Below, one piece after another: positions 8,185-16,860 of a DNA stretch of 64,000 nucleotides. The notes under the pieces were generated by a model that saw only the letters and a list, made by a program, of their open reading frames with translations, was not told the DNA's origin and searched no databases. The position numbers and the translations under genes were made by a program. The stretch spans positions 591,001-655,000 of the forward strand of contig NC_015291.1 of the NCBI RefSeq assembly GCF_000253155.1, in the 5' to 3' direction. Positions within the stretch are counted from its first letter, which is position 1; each line of letters starts with the position of its first letter. This DNA is from Streptococcus oralis Uo5 (GTDB taxonomy: Bacteria; Bacillota; Bacilli; Lactobacillales; Streptococcaceae).

Positions 8185-10881
8185 ATGTCAAAAGAACAAA
8201 AACGCCAAGCGTTTTATACTCAAAGTCCTGAAGAGGTCTTGAAGTCGGTTGAAGCAACTGAGCAAGGGCTTTCGTCAAGCGAAGCGCAAAAACGTCTAGC
8301 TGAATATGGACGCAATGAACTGGAAGAGGGTGAGAAAAAATCTCTCCTAGTCAAGTTTATCGAACAGTTTAAGGATTTGATGATTATTATTTTGGTTGCT
8401 GCAGCCATCTTGTCTGTCATAACTTCTGGTGGGGAAGATATTGCAGATGCTATCATTATTCTAGCCGTTGTTATCATCAATGCTGCTTTTGGTGTTTACC
8501 AAGAAGGAAAAGCAGAAGAAGCCATCGAGGCCCTCAAGTCTATGTCTAGTCCAGCTGCTCGCGTTATTCGTGATGGACACATGGCAGAGATTGATTCCAA
8601 AGAATTGGTACCAGGAGATATCGTTGCCCTTGAAGCAGGTGACGTCGTACCAGCAGACCTACGTTTGCTAGAGGCTAACTCTCTCAAAATCGAAGAAGCT
8701 GCTTTGACAGGTGAGTCTGTTCCAGTCGAAAAAGACTTGACCGTCGAGCTCTCTGCAGATGCTGGTATTGGTGACCGTGTCAATATGGCCTTCCAAAACT
8801 CAAACGTGACTTATGGTCGTGGTCTTGGTGTTGTTGTCAATACAGGTATGTACACGGAAGTGGGGCATATCGCTGGCATGCTCCAAGATGCGGATGAGAC
8901 GGATACACCACTCAAACAAAACTTGAACAACCTTTCTAAGGTCTTGACCTATGCAATTTTGGTCATTGCCCTTGTTACTTTTGTAGTCGGAGTCTTCATT
9001 CAAGGTAAAAATCCACTTGGTGAGTTGATGACCTCTGTCGCGCTTGCTGTTGCAGCCATCCCAGAAGGACTTCCTGCTATCGTGACCATCGTTCTTGCCC
9101 TTGGTACTCAAGTTTTGGCTAAACGAAACTCTATCGTTCGTAAGTTGCCAGCAGTAGAAACACTTGGTTCAACTGAAATCATCGCTTCTGATAAGACTGG
9201 TACACTTACTATGAACAAGATGACAGTCGAGAAAGTCTTCTATGACGCAGTCTTACATGACTCAGCTGATGATATTGAACTTGGCTTGGACATGCCACTA
9301 CTTCGTTCAGTTGTCTTGGCCAACGATACCAAGATTGATGCTGAAGGAAACCTGATCGGGGATCCAACGGAAACAGCCTTCATCCAGTATGCCTTGGACA
9401 AGGGCTACGATGTCAAAGGATTTTTAGAGAAATATCCTCGTGTAGCTGAGTTACCGTTTGACTCAGATCGTAAACTCATGTCAACAGTTCACCCATTGCC
9501 TGATGGTAAATTCCTCGTAGCAGTCAAAGGGGCTCCAGATCAACTCTTGAAACGTTGTGTTGCTCGTGATAAGGCTGGAGATGTTGCTCCGATTGATAAT
9601 CAAGTCAATGACTTAATTCACACAAATAACTCTGAAATGGCTCACCAAGCCTTGCGTGTCCTTGCAGGTGCTTATAAGATTATTGATAGCATTCCAGAGA
9701 ACTTGACTTCTGAAGATCTTGAAAACAACTTGATCTTTACTGGTTTGATTGGGATGATTGACCCAGAGCGTGCCGAAGCGGCAGAAGCTGTTCGTGTCGC
9801 TAAGGAAGCGGGAATCCGTCCAATCATGATTACGGGTGACCATCAAGACACAGCAGAAGCCATTGCCAAACGTTTGGGAATCATCGATGAAAATGACTCA
9901 GAAGACCATGTCTTGACAGGTGCTGAGCTTAACGAACTTTCTGATGAAGAATTTGAAAAAGTCGTTGGTCAATACTCTGTCTACGCGCGTGTATCTCCAG
10001 AACACAAGGTTCGTATCGTGAAAGCTTGGCAAAACCAAGGTAAGGTCGTTGCTATGACAGGTGACGGTGTTAATGACGCCCCAGCTCTGAAAACAGCCGA
10101 TATCGGTATCGGTATGGGAATCACTGGTACAGAGGTTTCTAAGGGAGCTTCTGATATGATTCTTGCGGATGATAACTTTGCGACCATTATAGTCGCAGTT
10201 GAAGAAGGACGTAAGGTCTTCTCAAACATTCAAAAGACAATTCAATATCTTCTTTCTGCCAATACGGCTGAAGTTTTGACCATTTTCCTAGCAACCCTCT
10301 TTGGATGGGATGTCTTACAGCCAGTTCATCTCTTGTGGATTAACTTGGTAACCGATACCTTCCCAGCCATCGCTCTTGGTGTTGAGCCAGCTGAGCCAGG
10401 TGTTATGACCCACAAACCACGTGGACGTAAGTCAAGCTTCTTCTCAGGTGGGGTCTTGAGTTCCATTATCTATCAAGGTGTACTCCAAGGAGCACTGGTC
10501 TTGACCGTTTATGGTCTTGCTCTTACCTATCCAGTCCATGTAGGAGACAACCAAGCCATTCACGCAGATGCCCTCACCATGGCCTTTGCAACACTCGGTT
10601 TGATCCAGCTCTTCCATGCCTACAATGTCAAGTCTGTTTACCAATCCATCTTAACAGTTGGACCATTCAAGTCTAAGACCTTCAACTGGTCTATCTTGGT
10701 ATCCTTCATTCTCTTGATGGCAACGATCGTCGTAGAACCGCTTGAAGGAATCTTCCACGTAACCAAACTAGACTTGTCACAATGGGCCATTGTTCTAGCT
10801 GGAAGCTTCTCAATGATTCTTATCGTAGAAATCGTTAAGTTTGTTCAACGTAAACTTGGTCTTGATAAGAACGCTATTTAA
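8185..10881 (+). CDS. mgtA: P-type Ca2+/Mn2+ ATPase MgtA (CaxP)
   Basis: An 898-residue P2-type cation ATPase in the plasma membrane. Seen in order are the N-terminal cation ATPase domain, the actuator motif TGES, the phosphorylation motif DKTGTLT with D336, the TGDGVNDAP hinge motif and about ten membrane helices, including PEGLP in the ion path. ATG at 8185 is chosen because AAGGAGGAG lies 4-5 nt upstream; an in-frame TTG at 8158 would add nine residues that span the ribosome site. Pneumococcal MgtA/CaxP exports Ca2+ and Mn2+ and is induced through the same riboswitch class. The gene is monocistronic, with a terminator at its end. Confidence 0.92.
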   Translation: MSKEQKRQAFYTQSPEEVLKSVEATEQGLSSSEAQKRLAEYGRNELEEGEKKSLLVKFIEQFKDLMIIILVAAAILSVITSGGEDIADAIIILAVVIINAAFGVYQEGKAEEAIEALKSMSSPAARVIRDGHMAEIDSKELVPGDIVALEAGDVVPADLRLLEANSLKIEEAALTGESVPVEKDLTVELSADAGIGDRVNMAFQNSNVTYGRGLGVVVNTGMYTEVGHIAGMLQDADETDTPLKQNLNNLSKVLTYAILVIALVTFVVGVFIQGKNPLGELMTSVALAVAAIPEGLPAIVTIVLALGTQVLAKRNSIVRKLPAVETLGSTEIIASDKTGTLTMNKMTVEKVFYDAVLHDSADDIELGLDMPLLRSVVLANDTKIDAEGNLIGDPTETAFIQYALDKGYDVKGFLEKYPRVAELPFDSDRKLMSTVHPLPDGKFLVAVKGAPDQLLKRCVARDKAGDVAPIDNQVNDLIHTNNSEMAHQALRVLAGAYKIIDSIPENLTSEDLENNLIFTGLIGMIDPERAEAAEAVRVAKEAGIRPIMITGDHQDTAEAIAKRLGIIDENDSEDHVLTGAELNELSDEEFEKVVGQYSVYARVSPEHKVRIVKAWQNQGKVVAMTGDGVNDAPALKTADIGIGMGITGTEVSKGASDMILADDNFATIIVAVEEGRKVFSNIQKTIQYLLSANTAEVLTIFLATLFGWDVLQPVHLLWINLVTDTFPAIALGVEPAEPGVMTHKPRGRKSSFFSGGVLSSIIYQGVLQGALVLTVYGLALTYPVHVGDNQAIHADALTMAFATLGLIQLFHAYNVKSVYQSILTVGPFKSKTFNWSILVSFILLMATIVVEPLEGIFHVTKLDLSQWAIVLAGSFSMILIVEIVKFVQRKLGLDKNAI

Positions 10882-10910
10882 AAAGAAAGTCATCTTCGGA
10901 TGGCTTTTTT
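10881..10910 (+). terminator. Terminator after mgtA
   Basis: AGTCATC and GATGGCT arms close a TTCG tetraloop and are followed by six T. Confidence 0.85.
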
Positions 10911-10944
10911 GCATTTGAGGGAAAGGACTATAAGTCGCTCCCTT

Positions 10945-10956
10945 TTGTGCTATAAT
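10945..10956 (+). promoter_or_regulatory. Extended -10 promoter of the deformylase-like gene
   Basis: TGTGC-TATAAT ends at 10956, with a ribosome site AAGGAG before the ATG at 10985. Confidence 0.7.
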
Positions 10957-10984
10957 AAAGTAAAGTAGCAAGGAGTGAAAGAGA

Positions 10985-11395
10985 ATGGAAAAGAAAATTG
11001 TCCGAGATGTCTTATTTTTGTCGCAGGTTTCGAAACCTGCAAGTCAGGAAGACCTTTATCTGGCTAAGGATTTGCAGGATACCCTGCTTGCCAATCGCGA
11101 GACCTGTGTCGGTCTGGCAGCCAATATGATTGGCGTGCAGAAGCGCGTGATTATCTTTAATCTTGGCTTGGTTCCCATAGTCATGTTTAACCCCATTCTC
11201 CTTTCCTACGAAGGACCTTACGAGACAGAGGAAGGTTGTTTGTCTTTGACTGGGGTGCGACCGACAACTCGTTTTGAAACGATTACGGTTTCCTATCGTG
11301 ATAGTAAGTGGCAGGAACAGACCATTACGCTGACAGGTTTTCCAGTTCAGATCTGTCAACATGAACTGGATCATTTGGAAGGTCGGATTATTTAG
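10985..11395 (+). CDS. Peptide deformylase-like protein with altered motif 1
   Basis: A 136-residue protein of the deformylase fold. Motif 2 EGCLSL (C85) and motif 3 HELDH (H126, E127, H130) of the metal site are present. Motif 1, normally GxGxAAxQ, reads VGLAANM, so the conserved Gln that contacts substrate and stabilises the intermediate is Met48. The protein also ends six residues after HELDH. Family knowledge: such short paralogues occur beside a full-length deformylase in streptococci, so this one may have weak or no deformylase activity. An extended -10 and AAGGAG precede the ATG, and the next gene follows after 11 nt, indicating co-transcription. Confidence 0.75.
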   Translation: MEKKIVRDVLFLSQVSKPASQEDLYLAKDLQDTLLANRETCVGLAANMIGVQKRVIIFNLGLVPIVMFNPILLSYEGPYETEEGCLSLTGVRPTTRFETITVSYRDSKWQEQTITLTGFPVQICQHELDHLEGRII

Positions 11396-11406
11396 GAGGA
11401 ACTCAG

Positions 11407-13002
11407 ATGAAACGCATACTTTTTGAACTTGTTTTTATCGCAACGACCTGGTATATCTTTTTGCCTCCCTTCAATCTGACTAGTTGGGAATTCATCTTCT
11501 TTCTCTGTGGGCATCTGGTGGTGACGGGGATTTTGTTTAGTTTCCGCAAGGATTCCAATATCATCAAAACGGTTCATGTACGACATGGCAAGCCTGCCAA
11601 CGAGCTCAATCTAGAAGGACTCCATTTTACCAAACTCAGTAGAGGATTGTTACTAGCTGCAGGCCTTATCTTTGCCCTTGCTGGTCTGGTTAGCTTAGTG
11701 ACATCAAGCTTTTTCCAAGCAAAAAACTATGCTAATGTAGTGTCTATCATCGAAAAAGACTTTAAAGATTTTCCTAAGAGTGATACCAGTAAGGTTCCGA
11801 TTTTAGATCGTAGTACTGCTGAAAAGATTGGAGACCGTTATCTGGGCTCTCTGACAGATAAGGTTTCCCAGTACGTAGCGGCAGATACCTATACCCAGCT
11901 GACGGTTGATGGCAAACCCTATCGGGTAACTCCTTTGGAGTATGCCGACCCGATCAAATGGTTCAACAATCAAGCCAAGGGAATTGGCGAGTATATCAAG
12001 GTTGATATGGTGACAGGGAATGCGGAATTGGTAGATTTAAAAACACCGATGAAGTATTCGGACTCCGAGTATTTTAACCGTGATGTCAAACGTCATCTTC
12101 GGATCAAGTATCCGACCAAGATTTTTAAAACGCCCTCCTTTGAGGTGGATGATGAAGGCAATCCTTTCTATGTGGCAACCGTTTATCAAAAACAGTTTGG
12201 TCTAGGAGTACCTCGTCCTTCGTCTGTTATTATCTTAGACGCCACCAATGGAGAAACCAAGGAATACAGCTTGGATGAAGTACCAGAATGGGTGGATCGT
12301 GTCTATCCAGCAGAAGAAACCATCGAGCAAATCAACTACAACGGCAAGTACAAAGACGGCTTCTGGAATGCCTTGATTTCTAAGAAAAATGTTACCCAAA
12401 CGACAGAGGGCTATAACTATCTTTCTATCGGAAATGACATTTATCTCTACACGGGGGTGACTTCAGCAAATGCTGACGAAAGTAATTTAGGATTTATCCT
12501 TGAAAACATGCGCACTGGTGAAATCACCAAGTACAATCTAGCATCAGCAACCGAAGAATCTGCCCGTGCTTCCGCAGAAGGAGCCGTGCAAGAGAAGGAC
12601 TATAAGGCTACCTTCCCTATTCTTGTCAATCTTAACGACAAACCGCTCTACATCATGGGCTTGAAGGACAATGCAGGCTTGGTCAAGGAGTATGCATTGG
12701 TCGATGCAGTGGAGTACCAAAACGTCATCGTAGCAGCTACGGTAGATGAACTCCTCAGCAAATATGCCAATAAAAACGACCTAGACCTGGATAACGAAAC
12801 GGTGGAAAGTATCAAGGGAGTGGTTTCAGACCTTAAATCAGCTGTTATCAAGGGTGATACCGTCTACTTCTTTAAAGTTGATGGCAAGATTTATAAGGTC
12901 AAGGCCTCAGTGTCAGACGATCTTCCTTACCTTGAAAATGGCCAATCCTTTGAAGGTCAAGTTGGAAAAGATAACTATCTTAAGACCTTTAAAGTCAAGT
13001 AA
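11407..13002 (+). CDS. Conserved membrane-anchored protein, unknown function
   Basis: A 531-residue protein with three hydrophobic segments in the first ~105 residues (about 5-25, 30-46, 76-100), then a ~425-residue hydrophilic region rich in short beta strands and repeated K-Y/L-V patterns, probably extracellular. I do not recognise a named domain; the repeated substructure suggests PepSY-like or other beta-rich modules but is not convincing. AGGAGG precedes the ATG, immediately after the deformylase-like stop. It has a strong terminator. The streptococcal core neighbourhood and full-length frame argue that it is a real conserved gene. Confidence 0.75.
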   Translation: MKRILFELVFIATTWYIFLPPFNLTSWEFIFFLCGHLVVTGILFSFRKDSNIIKTVHVRHGKPANELNLEGLHFTKLSRGLLLAAGLIFALAGLVSLVTSSFFQAKNYANVVSIIEKDFKDFPKSDTSKVPILDRSTAEKIGDRYLGSLTDKVSQYVAADTYTQLTVDGKPYRVTPLEYADPIKWFNNQAKGIGEYIKVDMVTGNAELVDLKTPMKYSDSEYFNRDVKRHLRIKYPTKIFKTPSFEVDDEGNPFYVATVYQKQFGLGVPRPSSVIILDATNGETKEYSLDEVPEWVDRVYPAEETIEQINYNGKYKDGFWNALISKKNVTQTTEGYNYLSIGNDIYLYTGVTSANADESNLGFILENMRTGEITKYNLASATEESARASAEGAVQEKDYKATFPILVNLNDKPLYIMGLKDNAGLVKEYALVDAVEYQNVIVAATVDELLSKYANKNDLDLDNETVESIKGVVSDLKSAVIKGDTVYFFKVDGKIYKVKASVSDDLPYLENGQSFEGQVGKDNYLKTFKVK

Positions 13003-13005
13003 AAG

Positions 13006-13031
13006 AAACCTCGGTATGAACCGAGGTTTTT
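13006..13031 (+). terminator. Terminator after 11407-13002
   Basis: AACCTCGG / CCGAGGTT perfect 8-bp stem with a TATGAA loop and a T tail. Confidence 0.85.
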
Positions 13032-13043
13032 AAGATGAAATTC

Positions 13044-13079
13044 TTGGTCGTGATTGAAAAATATGCTACACTAACAATA
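13044..13079 (+). promoter_or_regulatory. Promoter placing the start site at the yaaA ATG
   Basis: TTGGTC (13044-13049), 17-bp spacer and TGC-TACACT (-10 at 13067-13072). The expected transcription start, 7 nt downstream, is 13079, the A of the yaaA ATG. Confidence 0.6.
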
Positions 13080-13807
13080 TGAAAATTTTAATCCCAACAG
13101 CAAAAGAAATGAACACAGACCATCCTTGTATCGAAGCGCTCCCCTTGAGGGAAGAAAGTCAGGCAGTCCTTGACTCACTTGCGCATTACTCAGCTAGTGA
13201 ATTAGAGACTTTTTATAAGGTATCTGCCGAGAAAGCAGAAGAAGAGTACGCTCATATTCAAGCTCTAAAAAATCACAGGGCTAAATATTATCCAGCCTTG
13301 AAACTCTTCGATGGTCTCATGTATCGCCACATCAAACGAGATGGGTTAACCGAGGCTGAACAAACCTATCTTGAAAATCATATCCTGATTACCTCGGCTT
13401 TATACGGTGTTGTCCCTGCCTTATCTCCCATGGCTCCTCACCGTTTGGATTTCTTGATGAAGTTAAAAGTTGCTGGTAAGACTTTAAAGAGTCATTGGAA
13501 GTCAGCCTACGATGAGGCACTTCAGGATGAGGACTTGATATTCTCCCTCCTATCATCAGAGTTTGAAACCGTATTTTCTAAGGAAATTAGAGAAAAGATG
13601 GTGACCTTCAAATTTATGGAGGACAAGGAAGGCCAGTTAAAAATCCACTCAACCATTTCAAAAAAAGCCCGTGGTGCCTTTTTGACCGCCTTGATAGAGG
13701 GGCAAGTTCAAACTGTTGAACAAGCTCGCAAGCTCAGTTTTGCAGGTTTTGATTACCGACCTGATTTATCAAGTGATTTAGAACTCGTCTTTGTGAAACA
13801 AACATAA
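13079..13807 (+). CDS. yaaA: YaaA family (UPF0246) peroxide-stress protein
   Basis: A 242-residue protein matching the YaaA/UPF0246 family along its whole length: N-terminal MKILIPTAKEMN, central YPALKLFDGLMYRHI and C-terminal FAGFDYRPDLSSD. In E. coli YaaA limits free iron and oxidative DNA damage and binds DNA; the role in streptococci is inferred. No ribosome site precedes the ATG. Instead a -10 box ends 7 nt upstream, so the mRNA is probably leaderless. It converges on the FMN reductase gene across a shared terminator. Confidence 0.88.
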   Translation: MKILIPTAKEMNTDHPCIEALPLREESQAVLDSLAHYSASELETFYKVSAEKAEEEYAHIQALKNHRAKYYPALKLFDGLMYRHIKRDGLTEAEQTYLENHILITSALYGVVPALSPMAPHRLDFLMKLKVAGKTLKSHWKSAYDEALQDEDLIFSLLSSEFETVFSKEIREKMVTFKFMEDKEGQLKIHSTISKKARGAFLTALIEGQVQTVEQARKLSFAGFDYRPDLSSDLELVFVKQT

Positions 13808-13833
13808 AACCAGCTCATTCGAGCTGGTTTTTA
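13807..13833. terminator. Bidirectional terminator, yaaA / FMN reductase
   Basis: AAACCAGCTC-ATTC-GAGCTGGTTT is a perfect 10-bp stem with A's before and T's after, serving both converging genes. Confidence 0.9.
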
Positions 13834-13838
13834 CTAGA

Positions 13839-14387
13839 TTAGTTGATGGCTGCAAGAAGGTCGTCAGCTTGTTTTTCAAGTGATGAAGCAGTTGCTTCTT
13901 CTAACACCAATTTTCCGTCTGCCCAAGCAGAGTCATTGACACGAGCGGCAGTAAAGTTACCAACGACTTGTGTACGGATAAATGGCAAGAGGTCTTTATA
14001 AATCGCAAAGAGTTGTTCGTGACCGGCATTGGCTACAGATGAGACAGTAACAAACTTGTCTTGGAGGGCAGAAGCACCACGTGTATCAGACAAATCAATG
14101 GCACGAGAGAGCCAGTCAAGCAAGTTTTTCACTGTTCCAGGGATAGAGAAGTTGTAGACTGGAGAGAAGATCCAGATAGCATCCGCAGCAAGGACTGCTT
14201 CACGAGCAGCATCTACAGCTGGATGAGTTGGAACTTCCAAATCTTGGCTGAAGAGAGGAACAGCTGAGTAATCAAGATAGCTAACTTCCGCTTTTCCAGC
14301 AAGTGCTTTTTCAGCTTCGAGGGCCATTTGGTGGTTGAAAGAACCTTGGCGAAGTGAACCGACGATAAATAATACTTTTTTAGACAT
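13839..14387 (-). CDS. NADPH-dependent FMN reductase family protein
   Basis: A 182-residue flavodoxin-fold protein with N-terminal VLFIVGSLRQGSFN, the FMN phosphate-binding GSLRxxSxN motif, and SPVYNFSIPGTVKNLLDW in the middle, which fits the NADPH-dependent FMN reductase/azoreductase group. It would reduce flavins or quinones in the cytoplasm. GGAGAC precedes the ATG. A MarR-type gene lies upstream on the same strand, a common arrangement in which the regulator senses electrophiles or quinones and controls the reductase. That regulatory link is inference. Confidence 0.85.
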   Translation of the reverse strand: MSKKVLFIVGSLRQGSFNHQMALEAEKALAGKAEVSYLDYSAVPLFSQDLEVPTHPAVDAAREAVLAADAIWIFSPVYNFSIPGTVKNLLDWLSRAIDLSDTRGASALQDKFVTVSSVANAGHEQLFAIYKDLLPFIRTQVVGNFTAARVNDSAWADGKLVLEEATASSLEKQADDLLAAIN

Positions 14388-14478
14388 GATATGTCTCCTT
14401 TAGTTTAAAATTCAAAGAGCGAACCCTTTTGTTACCATCTATGTTACAACAAATGATACTAATTAGCAATAATTTTGC

Positions 14479-14925
14479 TCACAAATTTTTAAATTTTTTT
14501 AAAATGCGGATTAAATCTTCCTTTTCACCATCTTCCAAGATGCTGAGTGCTTCTACGATCGAATCGATATGGTCAGGAAGAACCTCTTCGATTTTTCTGC
14601 GTCCTGCAGGTGTTAATTTCAGGAAAAAAGAGCGACGATCCTTGGGGTCACAAGTTCTAGAAATCCACCCATCTCGAACCATATTTCGAATGACAACAGT
14701 CATATTTCCAGAAGTGGCTAGCATTTTTTCAATCAAATCCTGAATGCGTAGTTCCCCCTTGCTATAGAGGGTTTCCAGAACGGAAAATTGGGTGGGTGTT
14801 AGCCCGTGTTCTTTAGCAGCCTTAGCTTCATATGGTTTAAAAGTCCGTATGACTTTATTGAGGATGATAGCTGTTTTTAAGTCTAGTTGATTATCGGAAA
14901 TTTTCTCTTTCAAATATTGTTTCAT
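14479..14925 (-). CDS. MarR family transcriptional regulator
   Basis: A 148-residue winged-helix regulator. The recognition region GLTPTQFSVLETLYSKGELRI through TSGNMTVVIRNMVRDGWI and the wing DPKDRRSFFLKLTPAGR match MarR. No cysteine sits at an obvious sensing position, so the effector is unknown. It lies 91 nt upstream of the FMN reductase on the same strand; the T-rich gap between them could be a binding region. The start ATG (complement) has only a weak ribosome site. It is transcribed divergently from the ypmB-like gene. Confidence 0.85.
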   Translation of the reverse strand: MKQYLKEKISDNQLDLKTAIILNKVIRTFKPYEAKAAKEHGLTPTQFSVLETLYSKGELRIQDLIEKMLATSGNMTVVIRNMVRDGWISRTCDPKDRRSFFLKLTPAGRRKIEEVLPDHIDSIVEALSILEDGEKEDLIRILKKFKNL

Positions 14926-15016
14926 AAGGTTATTTTATCAATAATGAGAGAGAAAAACAAGAACTTATATTTTACAGGAAAAGAATCTTAGAATGTTCCT
15001 ATCTTCACTTGTAATA

Positions 15017-15044
15017 AAGGAGGAGAGATGGTAAAATAGACGAG
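15017..15044 (+). promoter_or_regulatory. Overlapping ribosome site, mini-ORF and -10 before the ypmB-like gene
   Basis: AAGGAGGAG (15017-15025) is followed by ATG-GTA-AAA-TAG (15028-15039), a three-codon ORF. Inside it lies TGG-TAAAAT (-10 at 15032-15037), which predicts transcription start at 15044, exactly the GTG start of the next gene. Confidence 0.5.
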
Positions 15045-15520
15045 TGAAACTAAGACAGAAAAAAGCAAAAAACAAGCTACTTATACAGTATGGAATCGGC
15101 ATTGCTCTGGTAGTACTAGTCATGACGACTTCCTTCCTTTATCTGATATCACTCAGCATGAAACCCTATCAAGATGCTAGACTTGAGGGAGAAAAACTAG
15201 CCAAGCAGTATGCAGAATTGGAACAGGTAGATCAGGTTGATTTCTACAATGGTCTAGAGGGCTATTACAGTGTTCTGGGACATAATAAAAAGCAAGAGGC
15301 CATTGCCGTACTGATTGAAAAGAATGACCACAAGATTTATGTTTATCAGCTTGATAAGGGGATTTCTCAAGACAAGGCAGCGACGATTTCGAGGGAAAAA
15401 GGAGCTAGCGACATTGATAAGATCACCTTTGGTCGTTATCAGGACAAGCCGATTTGGGAAGTTAAGTCAGGAAACCAGTACTATCTGGTCGACTTTGAAA
15501 CAGGAGCAGTGATCCAATAA
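15044..15520 (+). CDS. YpmB-like membrane-anchored protein (DUF5590/PepSY-like)
   Basis: A 158-residue protein with a basic N-terminus, one membrane segment at about residues 17-37 and an extracellular domain resembling B. subtilis YpmB, which also sits next to an aspartate aminotransferase and asnS. The function is unknown. The GTG start has no ribosome site at proper spacing (AAGGAGGAG is 18 nt away), but a -10 box ends 7 nt upstream, so a leaderless GTG start is likely. An ATG 26 codons downstream would delete the membrane anchor and is less likely. It is followed after 9 nt by the aminotransferase with its own AAGGAGG. Confidence 0.75.
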   Translation: MKLRQKKAKNKLLIQYGIGIALVVLVMTTSFLYLISLSMKPYQDARLEGEKLAKQYAELEQVDQVDFYNGLEGYYSVLGHNKKQEAIAVLIEKNDHKIYVYQLDKGISQDKAATISREKGASDIDKITFGRYQDKPIWEVKSGNQYYLVDFETGAVIQ

Positions 15521-15529
15521 GGAGGGCAT

Positions 15530-16708
15530 ATGAAACTATCCAAACGTGTACTAGAGATGGAAGAAAGCGTCACTCTAACCAGTGATGCAAGAGCCAAAGC
15601 ATTAAAAGCTCAGGGAAAAGATGTTCTTTTCTTAACCTTGGGACAGCCTGATTTTCATACTCCTGAAAACATTCAGGATGCAGCGATAGAAGCGATTCGT
15701 GATGGACGAGCTTCCTTTTATACAGTTGCTTCAGGTCTGCCAGACTTAAAGGCTGCGGTTAATACCTATTTTGAACGCTACTACGGGTATTCCGTAGCGG
15801 CTAACGAGGTTACCTTTGCCACTGGTGCTAAGTTCTCTCTCTACACCTTCTTTATGGCTGTGGTCAATCCAGGTGATGAGGTCATCATTCCTACACCATA
15901 CTGGGTCAGCTATGGAGACCAGGTCAAGATGGCAGAAGGTGTGCCAGTCTTTGTCCAGGCTAAGGAAGACAATCACTTTAAAGTAACAGTAGAGCAGCTA
16001 GAAGCAGCCCGAACAGATAAGACCAAGGTCTTGGTTCTCAATTCACCATCGAATCCGACTGGTATGATTTACTCTCGTGAGGAACTCATGGCTATCGGAA
16101 ATTGGGCTGTTGCGCATGATGTCCTTATCCTAGCAGATGATATTTATGGACGTCTGGTTTATAACGGGAACGAATTTGTTCCAATTTCTAGTCTGTCAGA
16201 AGCCATTCGCAAGCAAACCATCGTGATTAATGGTGTATCTAAGGCCTATGCCATGACTGGTTGGCGGGTAGGTTATGCTGTGGGAAATCCTGAAATTATC
16301 GCTGCTATGAGCAAACTAACAGGACAAACAACCTCTAACTTGACTGCCGTATCGCAATATGCTACCATTGAAGCCCTGACTGGACCGCAAGACTCTGTTG
16401 AAACCATGCGCCAAGCCTTTGAAGAGCGTTTGAATACCATTTATCCACTCTTGTGCAAAGTGCCAGGATTTGAAGTTGTCAAGCCCCAAGGAGCCTTCTA
16501 TCTCTTCCCGAATGTTAAAAAAGCGATGGAGATGAAGGGGTATACCGATGTGACAGAGTTTACAACGGCTATTCTCGAAGAAGTCGGCCTTGCCTTGATT
16601 ACAGGAGCTGGATTTGGAGCACCAGAAAATGTTCGTCTCAGCTATGCCACAGACATGGATACTTTAAAAGAAGCTATTCACCGTTTGCATCGGTTTATGG
16701 AAAAATAA
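15530..16708 (+). CDS. aspC: Aspartate/aromatic aminotransferase, class I PLP enzyme
   Basis: A 392-residue class I aminotransferase. LNSPSNPTG (substrate/cofactor contacts), DDIYGRLVY and SKAYAMTGWRVGYA with the PLP-binding Lys are all present, and the length is normal. It moves the amino group between aspartate (or aromatic amino acids) and 2-oxoglutarate in the cytoplasm. AAGGAGG lies 5-6 nt before ATG 15530. It is cotranscribed with the ypmB-like gene, and asnS follows after a terminator, linking aspartate supply to asparaginyl-tRNA formation by position. The precise substrate preference cannot be read from sequence. Confidence 0.88.
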   Translation: MKLSKRVLEMEESVTLTSDARAKALKAQGKDVLFLTLGQPDFHTPENIQDAAIEAIRDGRASFYTVASGLPDLKAAVNTYFERYYGYSVAANEVTFATGAKFSLYTFFMAVVNPGDEVIIPTPYWVSYGDQVKMAEGVPVFVQAKEDNHFKVTVEQLEAARTDKTKVLVLNSPSNPTGMIYSREELMAIGNWAVAHDVLILADDIYGRLVYNGNEFVPISSLSEAIRKQTIVINGVSKAYAMTGWRVGYAVGNPEIIAAMSKLTGQTTSNLTAVSQYATIEALTGPQDSVETMRQAFEERLNTIYPLLCKVPGFEVVKPQGAFYLFPNVKKAMEMKGYTDVTEFTTAILEEVGLALITGAGFGAPENVRLSYATDMDTLKEAIHRLHRFMEK

Positions 16709-16715
16709 AACTTAG

Positions 16716-16744
16716 AATCTTCGCCTTTTTAGCGAAGATTTTTT
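16716..16744 (+). terminator. Terminator after aspC
   Basis: AATCTTCGC / GCGAAGATT perfect stem, 7-nt loop and T tail. Confidence 0.85.
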
Positions 16745-16860
16745 GTAACGAAATTCTCTCGAATTTTCTCCAGTAGAACCTAGCTATCAGAGTCTATTTG
16801 TGGTAAAATAATGAGTAATGACGTCTTCGGACAAGTTAAACGAAAAAAGGAAGATAGATT

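Noticed and set aside
11012..11374. 120-codon minus-strand frame opposite the deformylase-like gene
   Set aside because: Shadow translation; the plus strand carries deformylase motifs.
16745..16860. T-box leader before asnS
   Set aside because: The predicted transcript leader is only about 50 nt and lacks the T-box sequence and specifier stem.
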